A stretch of 64,000 nucleotides of DNA, from assembly GCA_003952965.2 (NCBI GenBank), contig CM025851.1, positions 16,494,935-16,558,934 of the forward strand, written 5' to 3'. The notes under the pieces are model-generated. The model was given only the letters and a program-made list of their open reading frames with translations, ran no database searches and was not told where the DNA came from. The stretch is from Morella rubra. Its lineage: Eukaryota > Streptophyta > Magnoliopsida > Fagales > Myricaceae. The stretch's first letter is position 1. Every line of letters starts with the position of its first letter. Position numbers and translations under genes: made by a program. Positions 36,958 to 51,100 of this stretch are shown piece after piece.

Positions 36958-39900
36958 ATGTCGGCTTTTTTGCACCAAAGACCTATTCATAACCCTTTTT
37001 CGGATAAAAACCCGACATCCCCTCGCGTTTCCTCAACTTCCCAAAGACCCATTTCGATTTTTAGTCCAGCCACGCTTCTGATTCTCTTATCTCTCCTGGT
37101 AGTAGTCGGGGTGTTCTTGCCCTGGGCGGGCATGCCCCACTTCTTCTTCTCGACCACCAGACCTTCCCTTTCGAAGTGGCGCGATTACACGCTAGCACAA
37201 GCTGCGTCTTTTGTGGCCAAGAATGGGACTGTGATCGTCTGCGCTGTTAGTCAGCCTTATTTGCCCTTTCTTAACAACTGGTTGATCAGCATTTCCAGGC
37301 AAAAGCATCAGGATAAGGTGCTCGTGATCGCCGAGGACTACGCCACGCTTTATAAGGTGAATGAGCGGTGGCCCGGCCATGCAGTGCTCGTCCCTCCTGC
37401 ACCCGATGCCCAAACTGCGCATAAGTTTGGTTCTCAGGTACAATTGTGATTTTTTACTATGAGGTTTGGTTTATTTTCTTATTACTAAAGATTGACACTT
37501 GTGTTTTATGTTAACGTTGATCAATTCAAGCCTTTGTAAGCAGAACTAATTGCGTTTCTTGATTTTTGTGTATTTGGTGCTTATAATATGATGTTACTTT
37601 GGTTAACACTTGTCATTGGCAATGGAGATAATAACTCGTATTGAAGCTAACCGCGCTATAGGACTCGACTGTGAACTCCACTTCGAGTGGGAGCCAAGCA
37701 CAGTGCGAGATAGATAACTTTGTTAGTCCCTCTGTTTACTCTCTCAAGCTGTCTCTCCTACTAATATACCTAACACACTGAACTCAAGGATTCATTCCAG
37801 GATCCGCAACAATTAACACACCATTAATCCCCTCTACTCCCTACCTTTCCCACACATGCACGGCACTGGACAGTTCGCACCTCACTTTACACACACCACT
37901 TGACAAGAGGCCATGTAACAGTCAGTGTGACTCTCCATTAGCCTCGGGTCATGCCAACATCCCTTCGGCTTAAGGCTTCGCAAAACACAATCATGGAAGC
38001 CAACCCAGATCCAATCTTTCTGCTCATCCAATTGTGGGGGTGCATCAATCAGCCCCTTTTTCGGATGAACCTTGTCCTTAAGATTCAAAAAGATCAATGG
38101 TTATAGAATGGATCTGCCTCTTCTCTTATCATCTCTTTCAGATTTAAGTATTTCTATCGAAGCATAGTCTTCAGAGGCTATCCTGCTTTCTTTATGTTAG
38201 GCATTCTCAATAAGAAGCAACAACGGAAGCTAACATCTGTGACCAAGGGAAAAACATCTTTTGCACCTGAGACACAAACCTTTACCCACCAACGCTGCAT
38301 TTCATTCCAATGATTTTTTTGCTCTAGAATTAGTTGCCAGAGGTATATAGAAAGTATAGTAGTTGCGAAAGAAGGCTGAGGCAATCCGATTTATGCAAGA
38401 GCCAGTCACCCATTATTTGATCCATCTTAACGGTTTTGCAAGGTTCTGGGCCTAAAAGCACAAATTCAGCAGCAATTTCCTTTTTGATTGCTCCTAGGAA
38501 AGTAACAATTGGCGGCTTTTAAAGCTGGCCAACCCCTTTGTCAGCCAACCATTTTTGCGACCAATTGTTATTCTCAAAGAGTTCCATGTTGTTCAATACG
38601 AGACAACATCTCATCCAAATCTACACATTCCACAGGACAGAATCATTCCTGCAATTTTTTTCCCCAAGGGATTCCCAGGTCAAGGTTGACCCTCCCGCCT
38701 TGTGGACTGTTGTAAGCATTATAGCCACTGGTCTGCTTCCCCCTCCAAACAAAAGAATGCCAAGGTTTCTCATTGTTCACCTTTGCCACTTCTAGGTTGC
38801 AAAGTCGTCCATTCCCCTCTTGCATGTCAATTTCACGTTCCTCATTTCTCTCCTTCAGCTGCTATTGGCTCTAATACCAATTGATGAAAACTACAAGGAA
38901 TTGTAGCTGTGAAAAATGAAAAGTGTGGAATGGAATGAAAAAGAACTACACTTCAGGTGGGAGCCAAACCACAACGAAAGATAACTGCATCAAGGAATCT
39001 TCTCCTATCCACATAACATATCATTAACCTCCTTTACACTTGCTTAGAAAAAAAATAACCCCTTTACATATATTAACAGATGAAGCTGCCCAAAAAAAAA
39101 AAAAAAAGATCATACCTTGCACGCACATGCACAACTCTGCACAGCTCAGATTTCACCTTAAGCATAGTAGTTGACACGATTTGCATATGTTTGCCACCAA
39201 TTTTCAGGCTTCACAAGAAATCATGGAAGCAAACCCGTGTCACTTTTTTTTTGCATATTTGATAATGGGCGTGTGTATAGTGAGTTTGATTTCCTGGCTA
39301 TTACTATTCTAGTTGTGTAGGATCCAATTCCTCTACTTGGTATGCCTGTACAGAATTATAGGGTGTACACACCCCTAATAATTCTTCTTGTTGACTCAAG
39401 GAGGGGCATGGGATTGAAGTTTGGTCATTGCTATGTGAAATTTGAAATTTTTACTCATTTCTTTCATGTTTCCCTTTTCTGCCGTTGTTGTCAGCTTGGG
39501 TGTGATAACGAAAATGAAAACAAGATGACTTTCCATGGTTTTGATGGTTTGTTGTTCCCTTTTGATTTTTTTTTTTTTGTTGGGGGGGGGGGGGGGGGGG
39601 GGGTGTAAGTTTTTCCCTTTGCATTTTGCTTAAAAGATTCGTGGTATCGTGGCAACTAGTATAGACTGATTGGGATGTTTATCTCCTTAATTTATTTACT
39701 TGATTGTGTGTTTTGGCAGTTATACTTATTGGTTTCAATGTACAGGGATTCTTCAATTTTACATCCCGTAGGCCACGCCACCTACTGCATATTTTGGAGC
39801 TTGGATATAACGTAATGTACAATGACGTTGACATGGTCTGGTTGGGTGATCCGTTTTCCTATTTGCAAGGGAATCATGATGTGTACTTCACAGATGATAT

Positions 39901-41638
39901 GGCAGCAGTACGTATGAATTTTGCTTCTTGCCTTTGCCTTAAGCCATTTGTGGAAAATATAGTGCATATGCAGTAGATGCCCTCATGTAACCAATTCCCA
40001 GGGGGCTCACATAGATATAACTGTGAGGAGAAGGTATACTTTGCAATTTTACTCTAAACGATCGACTGCATCACATTGCTTAGCCAAACTACCAAAATCA
40101 GTTTGGATGAGAATTAGGTCACTGGATATAATCTTAACCGTCACCCTTGACCCTAAAAGTGCTAGACATTTTCTTTGAACTTTGTTGATTCCTCATATTC
40201 AGAGGGAGTTTATGCTTGTCTATACTGTGAGAGCCCTAGTTTTAGAGATTGAGTGGACACAAATTGTGAATCTTCTTTGATACCAGAACTAAATATCTCT
40301 TTTAAACAAATAAATTTCTTTCACGGAACATGCCAAAGTTCCATTCTACTGGAGCCTATATCAAACTATTGATTTCTTGTTGTTTCGATCTATCAGATGC
40401 CCTCCAGGTACCAATGGAATGACTGCTCTTTCTTGTTCTTTCCCTAGCCTTGGGCTCAAAGCACATATTAACTGCATTAGAAATTTTAAAAGAAAAGTCA
40501 ACCACAAATCCAAAAGCTTAGTTACTGAAAGTTACTTGGTGGCATTTAAGCTGCGTCAATATGCCTGGAGACAAATTCGTGATTTAGTTTTTAAATCTTT
40601 GTGGTGGACCATTGGGTGCCTTGGAGCTAAACAATAAAAAGATTAAATGAGTCTTGCCCTAAACCATCTTGAATTTTTATGTCCTCAAACTTGCATTATG
40701 GTCCATCATACAGAAACCTCTAGTTAACATCATCAATCCTCTCTTCTTTTTGGATGACCAGGTGAAACCACTGAACCACTCTCATGATCTGCCACCACCA
40801 GGGAAAAAGGGCCGTACATACATATGTAGCTGTATGGTTTTCCTTCGCCCTACTACTGGAGGAAAACTGATTATGAAGAAGTGGATTGAGGAGCTCCAAG
40901 CACAGCCTTGGTCTAAAGCAAAGAAATCAAATGATCAGCCTGCTTTTAATTGGGCATTGAACAGAACTGCTGGAGCGGTTTGTTGCCTGTGCCTTCTCGT
41001 TATTGCCTTTGTAGTTTGTTCTGTAGTCCATATTTCCAAACAAATTTATTTTTAGCAAAGCTCTCTTATTTAGTTGTTCGTGAAGAATGCCAAGGCCTCT
41101 ATGAATTTTCTGCTTCTGTTAGAAGTAGGGTTATACGATGTTTTAAAATGAGTAATCGGAATGTTGACGAAATGTGTTACCTGCATAATCTGGTTGATCT
41201 AGTTGTCCAGATTACTTTCTGCATGGGGCCCAAACACCAAAACCTGTTCTTTTTAAGGTTTTGCTTTCAAGTCTCCTGATAGACATGATCTATATTAGAA
41301 GATTGAATCTATACCCCACCTATAGTGAAGATTAATGGATTCTTTTGTGTTAAACTTCTAAATTGTCTTCGTATGTTGTATACTTTAGAACTCTTTTAGA
41401 CAATTTGATGTTTGAAGTTTTTCCACAGGTGGATCTATATTTGCTTCCCCAAGCGGCATTTCCAAGTGGAGGATTGTACTTCAAGAACCAGACATGGGTA
41501 CAGGAAACCAAGGGAATGCATGTCATAATTCACAATAATTATATCACCGGTTTTGAAAAGAAGATAAAACGCTTCCGTGAATTTGACCTCTGGTTGGTGG
41601 ATGACCACTCCCCTGAGTCCCCTCTAGGCAGGTTATGA
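36958..41638 (+). CDS. MGP4: Rhamnogalacturonan-II xylosyltransferase-like protein (GT77, MGP4/RGXT type)
   Basis: Exons 36958-37437, 39746-39907, 40762-40977 and 41429-41638; all phase 0, 355 residues, close to Arabidopsis MGP4/RGXT4. The family adds alpha-1,3-linked xylose from UDP-xylose to fucose in side chain A of the pectin rhamnogalacturonan II, in the Golgi; loss of MGP4 blocks pollen tube growth. A type II signal anchor spans residues 36-56. The nucleotide-sugar motif DVD is at 187-189 in YNDVDMVWLGDPF. Other family blocks: KWRDYTLAQAASFVAKNGT, DKVLVIAEDYATLYKVNE, HDLPPPGKKGRTYICSC and the C-terminal VIIHNNYITG. The frame is open upstream to 36733, but MSAFLHQRPIHNPF is the family start. 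The third donor (GCG/GTTTGT) is weak. Intron 1 contains an old LTR-type repeat and a 22-base G-run. Lies directly upstream of a second glycosyltransferase. Confidence 0.94.
37630..39250 (-). mobile_element. Degenerate LTR-retroelement relic in MGP4 intron 1
   Basis: GGCTCTAATACCA at 38867-38879 is, on the minus strand, close to the methionine-tRNA primer-binding site TGGTATCAGAGCC, next to a TGATGAAAAC start that could be an LTR edge at 38882. Sequences right of it resemble sequences around 37650-38000: GTGGGAGCCAA at 37688 and 38958, CATTAA followed by CCTC-TAC near 37822 and 39020, and ATCATGGAAGC-AACCC near 37990 and 39220. So two diverged LTRs (about 37630-38050 and 38882-39250) with about 800 bases of non-coding interior are likely. 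The ends are approximate. Confidence 0.45.
39582..39603 (+). repeat. 22-base G homopolymer in MGP4 intron 1
   Basis: Uninterrupted G at 39582-39603 follows a T-run and is followed by TGTAAG. Such runs can form G-quadruplexes and are hard to sequence, so the exact length is uncertain. A run of the same length is at 56321-56342. Confidence 0.85.
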
Positions 41639-44600
41639 CAAGTTGAAGACCTTGTATCTCCCTGTAGAACGAAGCAGACCCATCTTGGTGATCTCGAAAT
41701 GCTTCCAGTGTCCTAGACCCTTTTGCACAACGACTTCTCGCATGGAAGGAAACCTGGCATTTGCAGCTAACCTTATTACTTTTTCGTTTTTGTGGGCTCG
41801 ATGGATTCTTCAAGAATTAGAAAGAAGTATCAACCATCCAGGGTGCAGAAAGTTCGTATCGTTACTTTGGTGGTTCGGCAAGGGGTCCAATTAGCATACA
41901 GGAGATGTCAAACTAATTGACCAATTAGATTGATGCCTTGTGGTCAAATTGTTTTCATTTTCGAAATACATCATTTTCTGTTCGAATCCAATTTTGTTGA
42001 CAGTGAGTTCACAATGTATTGCTAACTATTTTTGTTCACAATAGAAGGAATAATAAAGAGCAATTTATGAAAAATATTTCGATAACTTTAGTGGATAGAG
42101 AATAACAACTAAACAAGAGTAAACCTCGAAAAAAGCGATAGAAAAAGTAAAACAAAAAGAAATAAGAATAAGTACGAGTAAGAACAAAAAGAACAACCTT
42201 ATAAAAGACAAAAAAGGAAAAAAAAGAACAAAAAGACGGATTATATGTTCATGTGGCTGGGTTTCGCAGCTCGTATATTTTATTTTTCAATTTTTTTTAT
42301 TGTTTATTTTAGTTGATTTAATTTCTTTTTTTCGTCTCAATTTTATGATTTTTTTATTTTTATCTCTTTTTTAAAAAAAATTCTATTTGTTATTTTTAAA
42401 TTTATGTTTTATTCAAATTTTATTTAATTACTATTTTTTATGCTTGATTGTATTTTATCTAATTATTTCTGTTTTGTGTTTTTTTTTTTTTAATCTGCAG
42501 GTGATGGGTTTCTCGCATATTTGAATATTTGTGTCATGGTTTTATCTACGTGGCCAGCCATTAACACAGTGTTTGGAAAGTTAAAATATTAACAAAATTT
42601 TATTTTTATCAAACACACTTCAAAATTTTACCTTTACTTTTATCATTCATTCAACAATTTCAATATACATTTTTTTTAACACCAACATAAAATTTTATAC
42701 CCAAACACTTATAGGTCCGTTTGCACACTAAAATTTTAATACAATAAAAAATTACAATCTAATCTTTCTCTTCCCATCAAATCATTACTTTTTACTACAA
42801 TAAATATTAAAAATCATCTCTCTCTTCACTTTTTTCACCAAATCACCAAATAAATATATGTCGATTCAATGCCTGCTATGTCCCGTGTAATTGAACGTGA
42901 CACGATAGCTTGTTAACTTTTTGGATGGGGACAAATTTTGAGCGGACCAAGTTTTATTAGATTTTGATAGAAAGTATTTAAAAGTAAAATTTATAGCAAA
43001 AGTAAAAATATAAATAAAGAGAATATTTAAGTGAATTTATTATGTTTATTGTAATAAAATAAATAATTTGATAGAATAAAGATTATTTTGAAAGTATTTT
43101 ATTAAAATTGTTTTGACAACATTTTGAATTAGTTATGTCTGTAAATCAAAATTTTGGAATAGAGATAAATTTTAATCATTTTAATGTGGTTAAGCATGCT
43201 TAAAATAATAATTTTTTTTGACTAAATTATAACTGGAATCTTTGTGGTATTGAATGGAATTTTTGTGGTAAACTGGAATTACTATAAGGTATAACGGATT
43301 ATGTGGTTTATTTTTCTTAGACACATGAGTCTTTCTGTATACCAAAAGTTAACCGACTAACAGAAAACTGACATGAGGTTGAGATTGAATAATTTATCAT
43401 GGATCTCGTCCTTATTAGTAGGTTAATTTTAATAGACGAGAGCACCTGTATATCTAAAAATTAGATTATAAGGACCGATCAATTCAAAGTTATACTGTTG
43501 ATTTGTTAAAAATGAACAAAGATTGCATCGATAATTAAGTTTAATTTTTTTGATAATTCGAGAAAATCTAAGAACCATATGTTATCAAAACCAAAGCTAA
43601 TGAACTATTTTTTCACTGAGTAGTACAAAAGAGCCCATTAAATTAAAATTAAGTACGAACTCAAAAAGTTTATTCTCAGAAAATGTGTGAATCTTCGCCA
43701 AATGTTTCTTTCCATCCTGGGCATGTTTCTTTCTATTCTGGGCTTGGTAGGTGATTTAAGGCACCGTACTTGTAAATCTCTTAGAATAATATAATTTCTT
43801 TTTGTCTTTCATATTGCTGTAAAGGAACCTTCTAGATGATGCGGAGCTGCTAAATAGAAATAATATAATATTTACATTTCATATTCACCAACTCAATTTG
43901 CAGTATAGTTAAAAATTGAGTCCATGCACCAAATATTTATCTTTCTTGGTAAAATAAAAAATGGGATGCAAATATTATTTCTAAGGACACTCATGAGCGC
44001 TTGGCAAATAGAATAGTAAAAGGCCAAGAAAAAAAAATAGTAAAAGGAGTGACATATATATAACACGCGTGTCAAAAATTAACTCAGCAAATTGTTTTAC
44101 TATCCATTGAATATTGTGGAATTGATTTTCCTTTTTATTTAAAAATATTTCTATTTTTATTTTGAACTCAGTTATTATTGAGTACAATATTAAAGATTAA
44201 ATAATAAAAATGAACTTGAAATACCTGCATATCAAAGAGGTTTAAGTAAATTGGTGAACTCGTAGGCCGAATTCACCATTTGTCTTATTATTTAATTTTG
44301 ATAAATTAAAAAATTACTATTTGAGTTTTTATAAGGTTTTAAAAAATTGTCTAAATTTTTAAAATTACCAAATTACTCGTGAATTTAAGTCACCCTTACA
44401 AATCACTTTTAACATAATTAATTACTTAGAATGTCAAATTATCAATATATAGTCATGTGATATTAAAAATGCATTCAAATTTATATTTATATTTAAGACA
44501 TGTGACATGTGATTTGTGACATGTCACATGATTATATATTAATATGTGGCATACTACATTATCAATTTTTTTAGAAATCTAGAGAGAAAATGTGAACGAA

Positions 44601-45168
44601 GGAATGATATTGCGAACATATTCTCAACTCAAGTAATGATTTATAGACCGAGTATACTTCTAAAATTTCATAAAGATGTGATTTTAAAATTATCCTTTAA
44701 TTTTTTTAATTAAGAAAGGCGGTTATTCGGGCTTAGTTGCATCTACATGTAACATGTTAATGCTGTGAATAAAAATATAATGATACGCGGTGAGAAGTAT
44801 GTTTAAATTTTGTTTGGTGTGCAAATGAGGAGGAGGTTGTCCGCGTAAGCAAACAACCTCTTTCGGACATCACACGGTGAATTCGCTATCTAGATTTGTG
44901 TGGACTGACCTCATTCAAATGTCAAAAGCACGCACTTCCCGAGGTCACAATTTCTTTCTACGACTAAACACGCGACGTCGTCATCCCTATATTAGCTCAA
45001 ACTCTCTGACCTCTCAGCCCTCTCTCACTCAAACTCACCGGCTCCTTTTCCTCCTATTCCTCTCTGCACTGGAAAGACGAACTCAGTTTTGACTATGCTC
45101 TGTTTCTAGTCTGATTTTGATGTACGGGTGCCAGATTTGAAGATTTTGTAATGTAAATTATGCACTAA
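41639..45168. other. Intergenic, 3.5 kb AT-rich spacer between two glycosyltransferase genes
   Basis: No open frame has a recognisable motif. The stretch 42160-42480 is extremely A- then T-rich. 42717-43130 holds further sequence like the GTGTTTGG repeats. Around 44450-44540 there are CATGTGA and TCACATG motifs in inverted order. The last 300 bases are the promoter and leader of the next gene, with CTATATTAG near 44988 as a possible TATA box. Confidence 0.5.
42569..42708. repeat. Small TIR repeat (GTGTTTGG family)
   Basis: A 140-bp unit with ends GTGTTTGGAAAGTTAAAAT and ATAAAATTTTATACCCAAACAC as inverted repeats. It shares its ends with the copy at 31497-31654. It is non-coding and no target duplication is certain. 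Confidence 0.55.
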
Positions 45169-48100
45169 ATGGGTTCTCTGGAAACTGGGATTTCACTGAA
45201 GAGGGACAATGTTTTCCGCTCTTCCTCTGCTGGGAGAACCGAGAGACACCCATTTTCACAGAGACCCAGATCGAGGTTCTCAAGGTTTTTTCTTTTCAAG
45301 AAGCTAGATTACCTCCAATGGATATGTACTATGGCAGTGTTCCTCTTCTTTGTGGTGTTCTTCCAGATGTTTCTACCTGGGTCCGTGGTGGAGAAGTCAG
45401 GGGCTTCATTCGATGAAGATATGGGAGGGGGTTATGGGGATTTGAACGTTTTGAAGGAGATGGGTGTGTTTGAATTTGGGGATGATGTTAGATTTGAGCC
45501 GACTAAGCTTTTGGAGCAGTTTCACAGAGAAGCTAGAGAGACAAGTCTATATTCTTCTGCTTTCAACCGGACCCTACAGCGTTTTGGGTACAGAAAACCT
45601 CAGCTAGCATTGGTCAGTGTTAAGCTATTATCAGGAATATTTATGGGTTCTTACATTCTTATGAATAATGATATTACATTTCTTTTGGTTTACCATTTTG
45701 CATTGCTGATGTCTGCTTGTAAAATAGCGTTTCTTTTGTCTTGTGACTATCGGTTTGATTTCATTTTTTACCTGAAGGTTTTTGCTGATCTTTTGGTGGA
45801 TTCACAAAAGTTACTGATGGTGACAGTTGCAGCTGCTTTGAAGGAGATCGGCTACGAAATTCAGGTAGTCTATTTCGCATCATCTTTTGGGGGGTAATTT
45901 TTGCATGTAGAATTTGGTTTTGAAGACAGTTAGGTTATTTCTAGGTATATGAGGCTTTCTCAATCAGCAAGACGTCTGCAACCTCTGGAGGCTGTGAATT
46001 GATGTAGTGGGTAGTGCTTGGGATAATCCACCCCTTTTCTGTCGTGGTGCCAGTGTTCTGACTTCCCTTATTATCTGGCATTTTTCTATGAACTAGAAAT
46101 GAATAAGACCCATAAACCTTGGGCCTATCTAATTTCGATGCCGGTAAATATTTCAAGGTTTTTCGCTCGCTCGTAATATATATGGGCATCGGAAGTGTGT
46201 ATATTTTGGTAGTCTATCTCTCCTTCTTGTCTTTCCCCTTCCCTTGCGTGTTTTGCAAATCCGTACCTATTAAATTTAAGGGCTGTGAACTACATTTGTC
46301 CAATTTCAAGGAGAGACAGAATGGATGAGAATGATACAACGTCATTTTTTTTTTTCATTAACTTGTCACCAGACTTGACCATCTCCTGAATTAGCTGAGT
46401 GGATGGGCAGATAAAAGCATTTGCCTTGATGCTGTGTTTACAATAAAAGAATGGTAGGTTTATTTTAAATGTAACATCTGACAATGGAATGGCATTTCTT
46501 ATAATTTTGCAGGTTCACTCACTTGAAGGTGGTCCTGTGCATGAGATTTGGAGAAAAGTAGGAATTCCAGTGACCATTATCCAAACATGTGATAAGACAG
46601 AGATCGTTGTAGATTGGTTAAAGTATACACCTTGAACTTTGAAGAAGATATCTCTATCTAAGGGAGTCTTTAGTTCGACGCAAAATTGAAAATCCTTCCA
46701 CTCTGGCTCACTCACAAATCAGTTTGCTCATTCATTATATTTAATCTAAAAGCAGAAAAATGGGAACCAACTTTCGATTTTGACTTACTATATTCTTGAC
46801 ATACTGGGACTTTGTTAAAGATGTTTCAATACATTTGGCATTTGATTGGCTGTGTTGGGATAACTTGCAGACATGATTTTTCTGAACTGGTGATTGATTG
46901 AATAGTTCTTGGATATAGTGTCACGACTCTCATGCTAGTAGAGTCATGCTCCATTGATTATTCTTTAGTTTTATAGATAGGGTAAAATAAATTGGGAAAA
47001 CTTGATTACACTGTCTGCAATTATAAGTAAAGGAATCCATCTCATTCCTTGAGTTGTTTCTTATGGTATACAAGGGTGGTTAATCGAGAAGGATCTGACA
47101 AACTTCGGATGTGTTTTGCAGCTATGATGGCATACTTGTGAGCTCTATCCAAGCCAAAGGTGTCTTTTCATGGTAAAATTTATAATTTAAATTATGCTTT
47201 TAGTGCAATAGAATTCCAAGTTATTGCTGTCCCATTAACTCTTTGCTCTTCTTTCCTCAAAGTTCCCATCAGTAAAAGGTCATTGTAGTGTCCAGTCATT
47301 TGAGAGTATCTCATTAGAGATCATTTTTTTAACCTCGACCTTTTCCGTAATTTTTCACTAGGCTTATTGTCTATAGTTTTGACTCATTGGTTATATTCGT
47401 CTTGTTTTTGTTTATCTTCTTTTGTGCGCAAAAGTTTTGAAATGCAATAAAATAAACCAACCCACCAGTAATTGAAATGTTAGTGGGGGCAGTTGCCCTC
47501 CCCCTCCCTAGTCCCTCCCCCCTGACCTTGGCAGCAGGGAACTGAATGTGTCTTCACCTTGGTCATGTAGTTTTCAACATGATATGTGTATGGTTGGATC
47601 AGGCACAAGATCTCATCAATGGAACTTTGTTGCTCATGTGGAGATTCATTTTAGTGTAGCTTATAGGGCGACCAAAAGCTTGATGTCACAATTGCCTTTA
47701 AAGAGGAGATAATTGATATGGTGAGAATGTGATTCCTGGAGAAAAGCTAAGGTCAGTTTGATCCCCAAGCACTCTTAAAATGACATTTAGGACCTCCTTT
47801 CCCTAAGTAAATTCTATTTTGACCCGAAAAGTATCCTAGCCCTATCCAAACTCTATAGCTGCAGTGTCTGTCCGACCTCATAAATATCCATATTTTATGT
47901 GTCAAAACACCAATACTGTTGACCTGTTGGAGTATGTGTGCTCCTAGCACGAGTGTGTCTTCATTTGATCGGCAGAAAAATTGCATGTAAGCTTCAGTTA
48001 CTGAAATGGGTACATAATGAAAGCTCTGAAACCTTTTTTTACTTGTAAATGTCATCACTCTTGATTATTTTCCATCTGAGTTCTATTCTGCTCCATGTTT

Positions 48101-51100
48101 CTTAGTTTCATTAGCTAGAAATAGTTTTTCTAAACCTGTTGCCACTGAAGCTCAGGAATCCCTGCATCAGCATTGTTATCCAGTTAAAATGAATGATTTT
48201 ACTTGTTACAGTTTTGAACAGGAACCTTTCAAGTTGGTACCTGTGATATGGATCATCCATGAAGGATCGCTAGCTATGCGTTCAAGAGAATATATCTCAA
48301 ATGGGTGGACTGACATTTTAAATGATTGGAGAAGGGTCTTCAACCGTTCTACTGTTGTTGTCTTCCCAAACTATATCCTGCCGGTAATATTTAACAGAAA
48401 ATTTTGTACTTAGAACACTTGTCAGCATCTTACATAAAAGTTGTCACAATTGATACACAAGCAAAATGGTGCTCACTGTTTCGAGCTCAAAAATCTCCTC
48501 TGTACATCCATACCATTCCCTGATTTGCAAGTTCACCCAGATGTGATTTTCTTTGCCAAATAGAAAAAAAAAAGTATATTTGATACAGGAGACATCTAAT
48601 GTGCAGATCAATCATAACATTTTACTCATGTTATGATTGAGAAAACATCTGGTCATAAATACTGTGTTACTTGTTTGTTTTCAAATTGATCGATCTTTGA
48701 AAGTATTGCTGAACCTGGCATTTATTTCTAGTGGTTGATTTCTTACTGTTCTTTCAACAGATGATTTACTCCACGTTTGATGCTGGAAACTTTTTTGTTG
48801 TTCCGGGTTCTCCTACTGAGGCATGGGAAGCAGACGCAAGAATGGATTTGCATGAAGATGATATGCGTGTCAAGATGGGTTATGAGCCTGAAGATGCTGT
48901 TATAGCCATACTGGGAAGCCAATTTTTGTACAGGGGTTTGTGGCTGGAGCATGCAATCATTTTACAAGCTTTACTGCCAGTTCTTTTGGACTTCCCATTA
49001 GATAATGGCTCCAATTCTCGGCTCAAAATTATTGTTCTAAGTGGCGATTCAACAAGTAACTACAGTGTGGTCATTGAGGTATATATCTGTAGAAATATGG
49101 TTTAATCTATTTAATATACTCTTTAAAGCTTCTTACAAATTTGTTACCTGGATGTCCTTAGGCAGTTGCTCTTAATTTGAAATATCCAAGCAGCATTGTG
49201 AAGCATAAAGCTCTTGATGGGGATGCAGACAATGTTTTGAGGATGGCTGATGTTGTAATATATGGGTCCTTCCATGAAGCGCAGTCTTTTCCAGACATTT
49301 TGACGAAAGCCATGTGCTTTGGGAAACCAATTATTGCCCCAGATCTACCCATGATAAGGAAATATGTATGCTTCTTAATGCTGTTCTCTTCTCTTCACGC
49401 ACCAACTTTGATGCAGACAAAACACGTGTATCTTCCAAAGTAATTAAGAGTATACAATAAACAACTGAAGTTTCATTGGAGGGAAATGCATTAATAATTT
49501 GCATTCAACTCAATAGTCCTATCCCCAACCCTCAAGGTGGGAACATAAATCTTTTTCGGCCATTGTGGCTTTTCAACGACCTTATCGTAAAAATGAATCC
49601 GTGTTCTTCTACCCAGACTTGAACCTGTTCTTTCCGTCTTTGCTATGCCTTTGACTTAAAGTAGAGTATTCCTCTTTATTGGCATTATGGCTCCTCATAA
49701 CTTATTTATTGTTTGAATTAAGATCTATTTTTTCCCCTTGTTACTTATCTGTCAACATGGTTGGTGGCAAGAGGGTTGTGGGCGCATGTGTTGAGCATTC
49801 TTAACTTTGACTGGGTTATGCCTAGGAAGGTGGTTGATATGTTGTATTGTTGGAGGAGGAAGTTTAAGGATCCAATCGCTTTGGCCATATGGAAGATGAT
49901 CCCTGATTGCATTTGGTGGAGTTTGTGGAGGGAAAGGAATAGCAGATGTTTTGAGTTGTCTGTGGATAGGTTGAACTCGTTTAAGGTGCTGTAATAGGTG
50001 TTGGCATAGGTTAGTTTCCTTGAGGGCTTGCTAAGCAAAGGTGTTCCTAGAAGATTAAGTTCATTGTCTTATCGTTGTATCTTGGAGCAAACGTAGAGTG
50101 CTGTATATAGATCTCGGGATGCCGTAGTGCGGAGGAATGGATAGTTTCCTGTTATTCTATAATATTTGGATTAGCCGTATAAGCTGGCATGTATGTCTTT
50201 AGATGTAAGTTCATTGTAGTTTAGGATCTTAGACATTATCTTGCTTGTGTGCCTAGATCTTAAGCGGAGTTTATAAGTCTAAAGCAACCCAAAAAGATCT
50301 TTAGATCTAAATCCTATTTTGCTTGTAAGAAGAAATATGCAAATCTTATCAAACTGATGGAATAATTTGTGCATATATGTTTCTAATCAAACTTGTAAAA
50401 TGTCCTGACTGAATTGGAAATAACAACTAGGTTGATGACAGGGTGAATGGATATCTTTTCCCTAAGGAGAATATTAGGGTTCTAACTCAAATCGTACAGC
50501 AAGTGTTTTTACAAGGAAAATTATCACCGCTAGGTCGAAATATTGCATCAATTGGAAGAAGGACAGCAAGAAACTTAATGGTTTTGGAAACTGTTGAGGG
50601 ATATGCTTCACTCCTTGTAAATGTCCTCAAGCTGCCATCAGAAGTAGCATCTCCAACGAATGTTGCAGAAATTTCACCCAAATTTAAGGAAGAATGGCAA
50701 TGGCATTTATTTGAAGCAGTTTCAAATGGGACATACATGAACAGCACTTTGAGAAGTTACACATTTTTAGACAAGTTTGTGCAGCAGTGGAACATTACTC
50801 AACGGGGTAGTTCTGCTTCTGTAAATCCTACTAATGACGTGTTTTTGTATAGCATATGGGAGGAAGAGAAAAATATTGAGGTGGCTAATGCCAGAAAAAG
50901 AAGAGAGGAGGAAGAGGTAAGTGATGTCCAGGACAAAAGTATATTTCTCTTTGAGATGTAGGTTGAAATCTTTTGTAGCTCAAAATTGGTTGTGTAAAAC
51001 CTCATATTATTTGGACTTATTGCAGTTAAAGGATAGAACTGATCAGTCTCATGGAACCTGGGAGGAAGTATATCGGAATGCTAAAAGGGCTGTTAGATCT

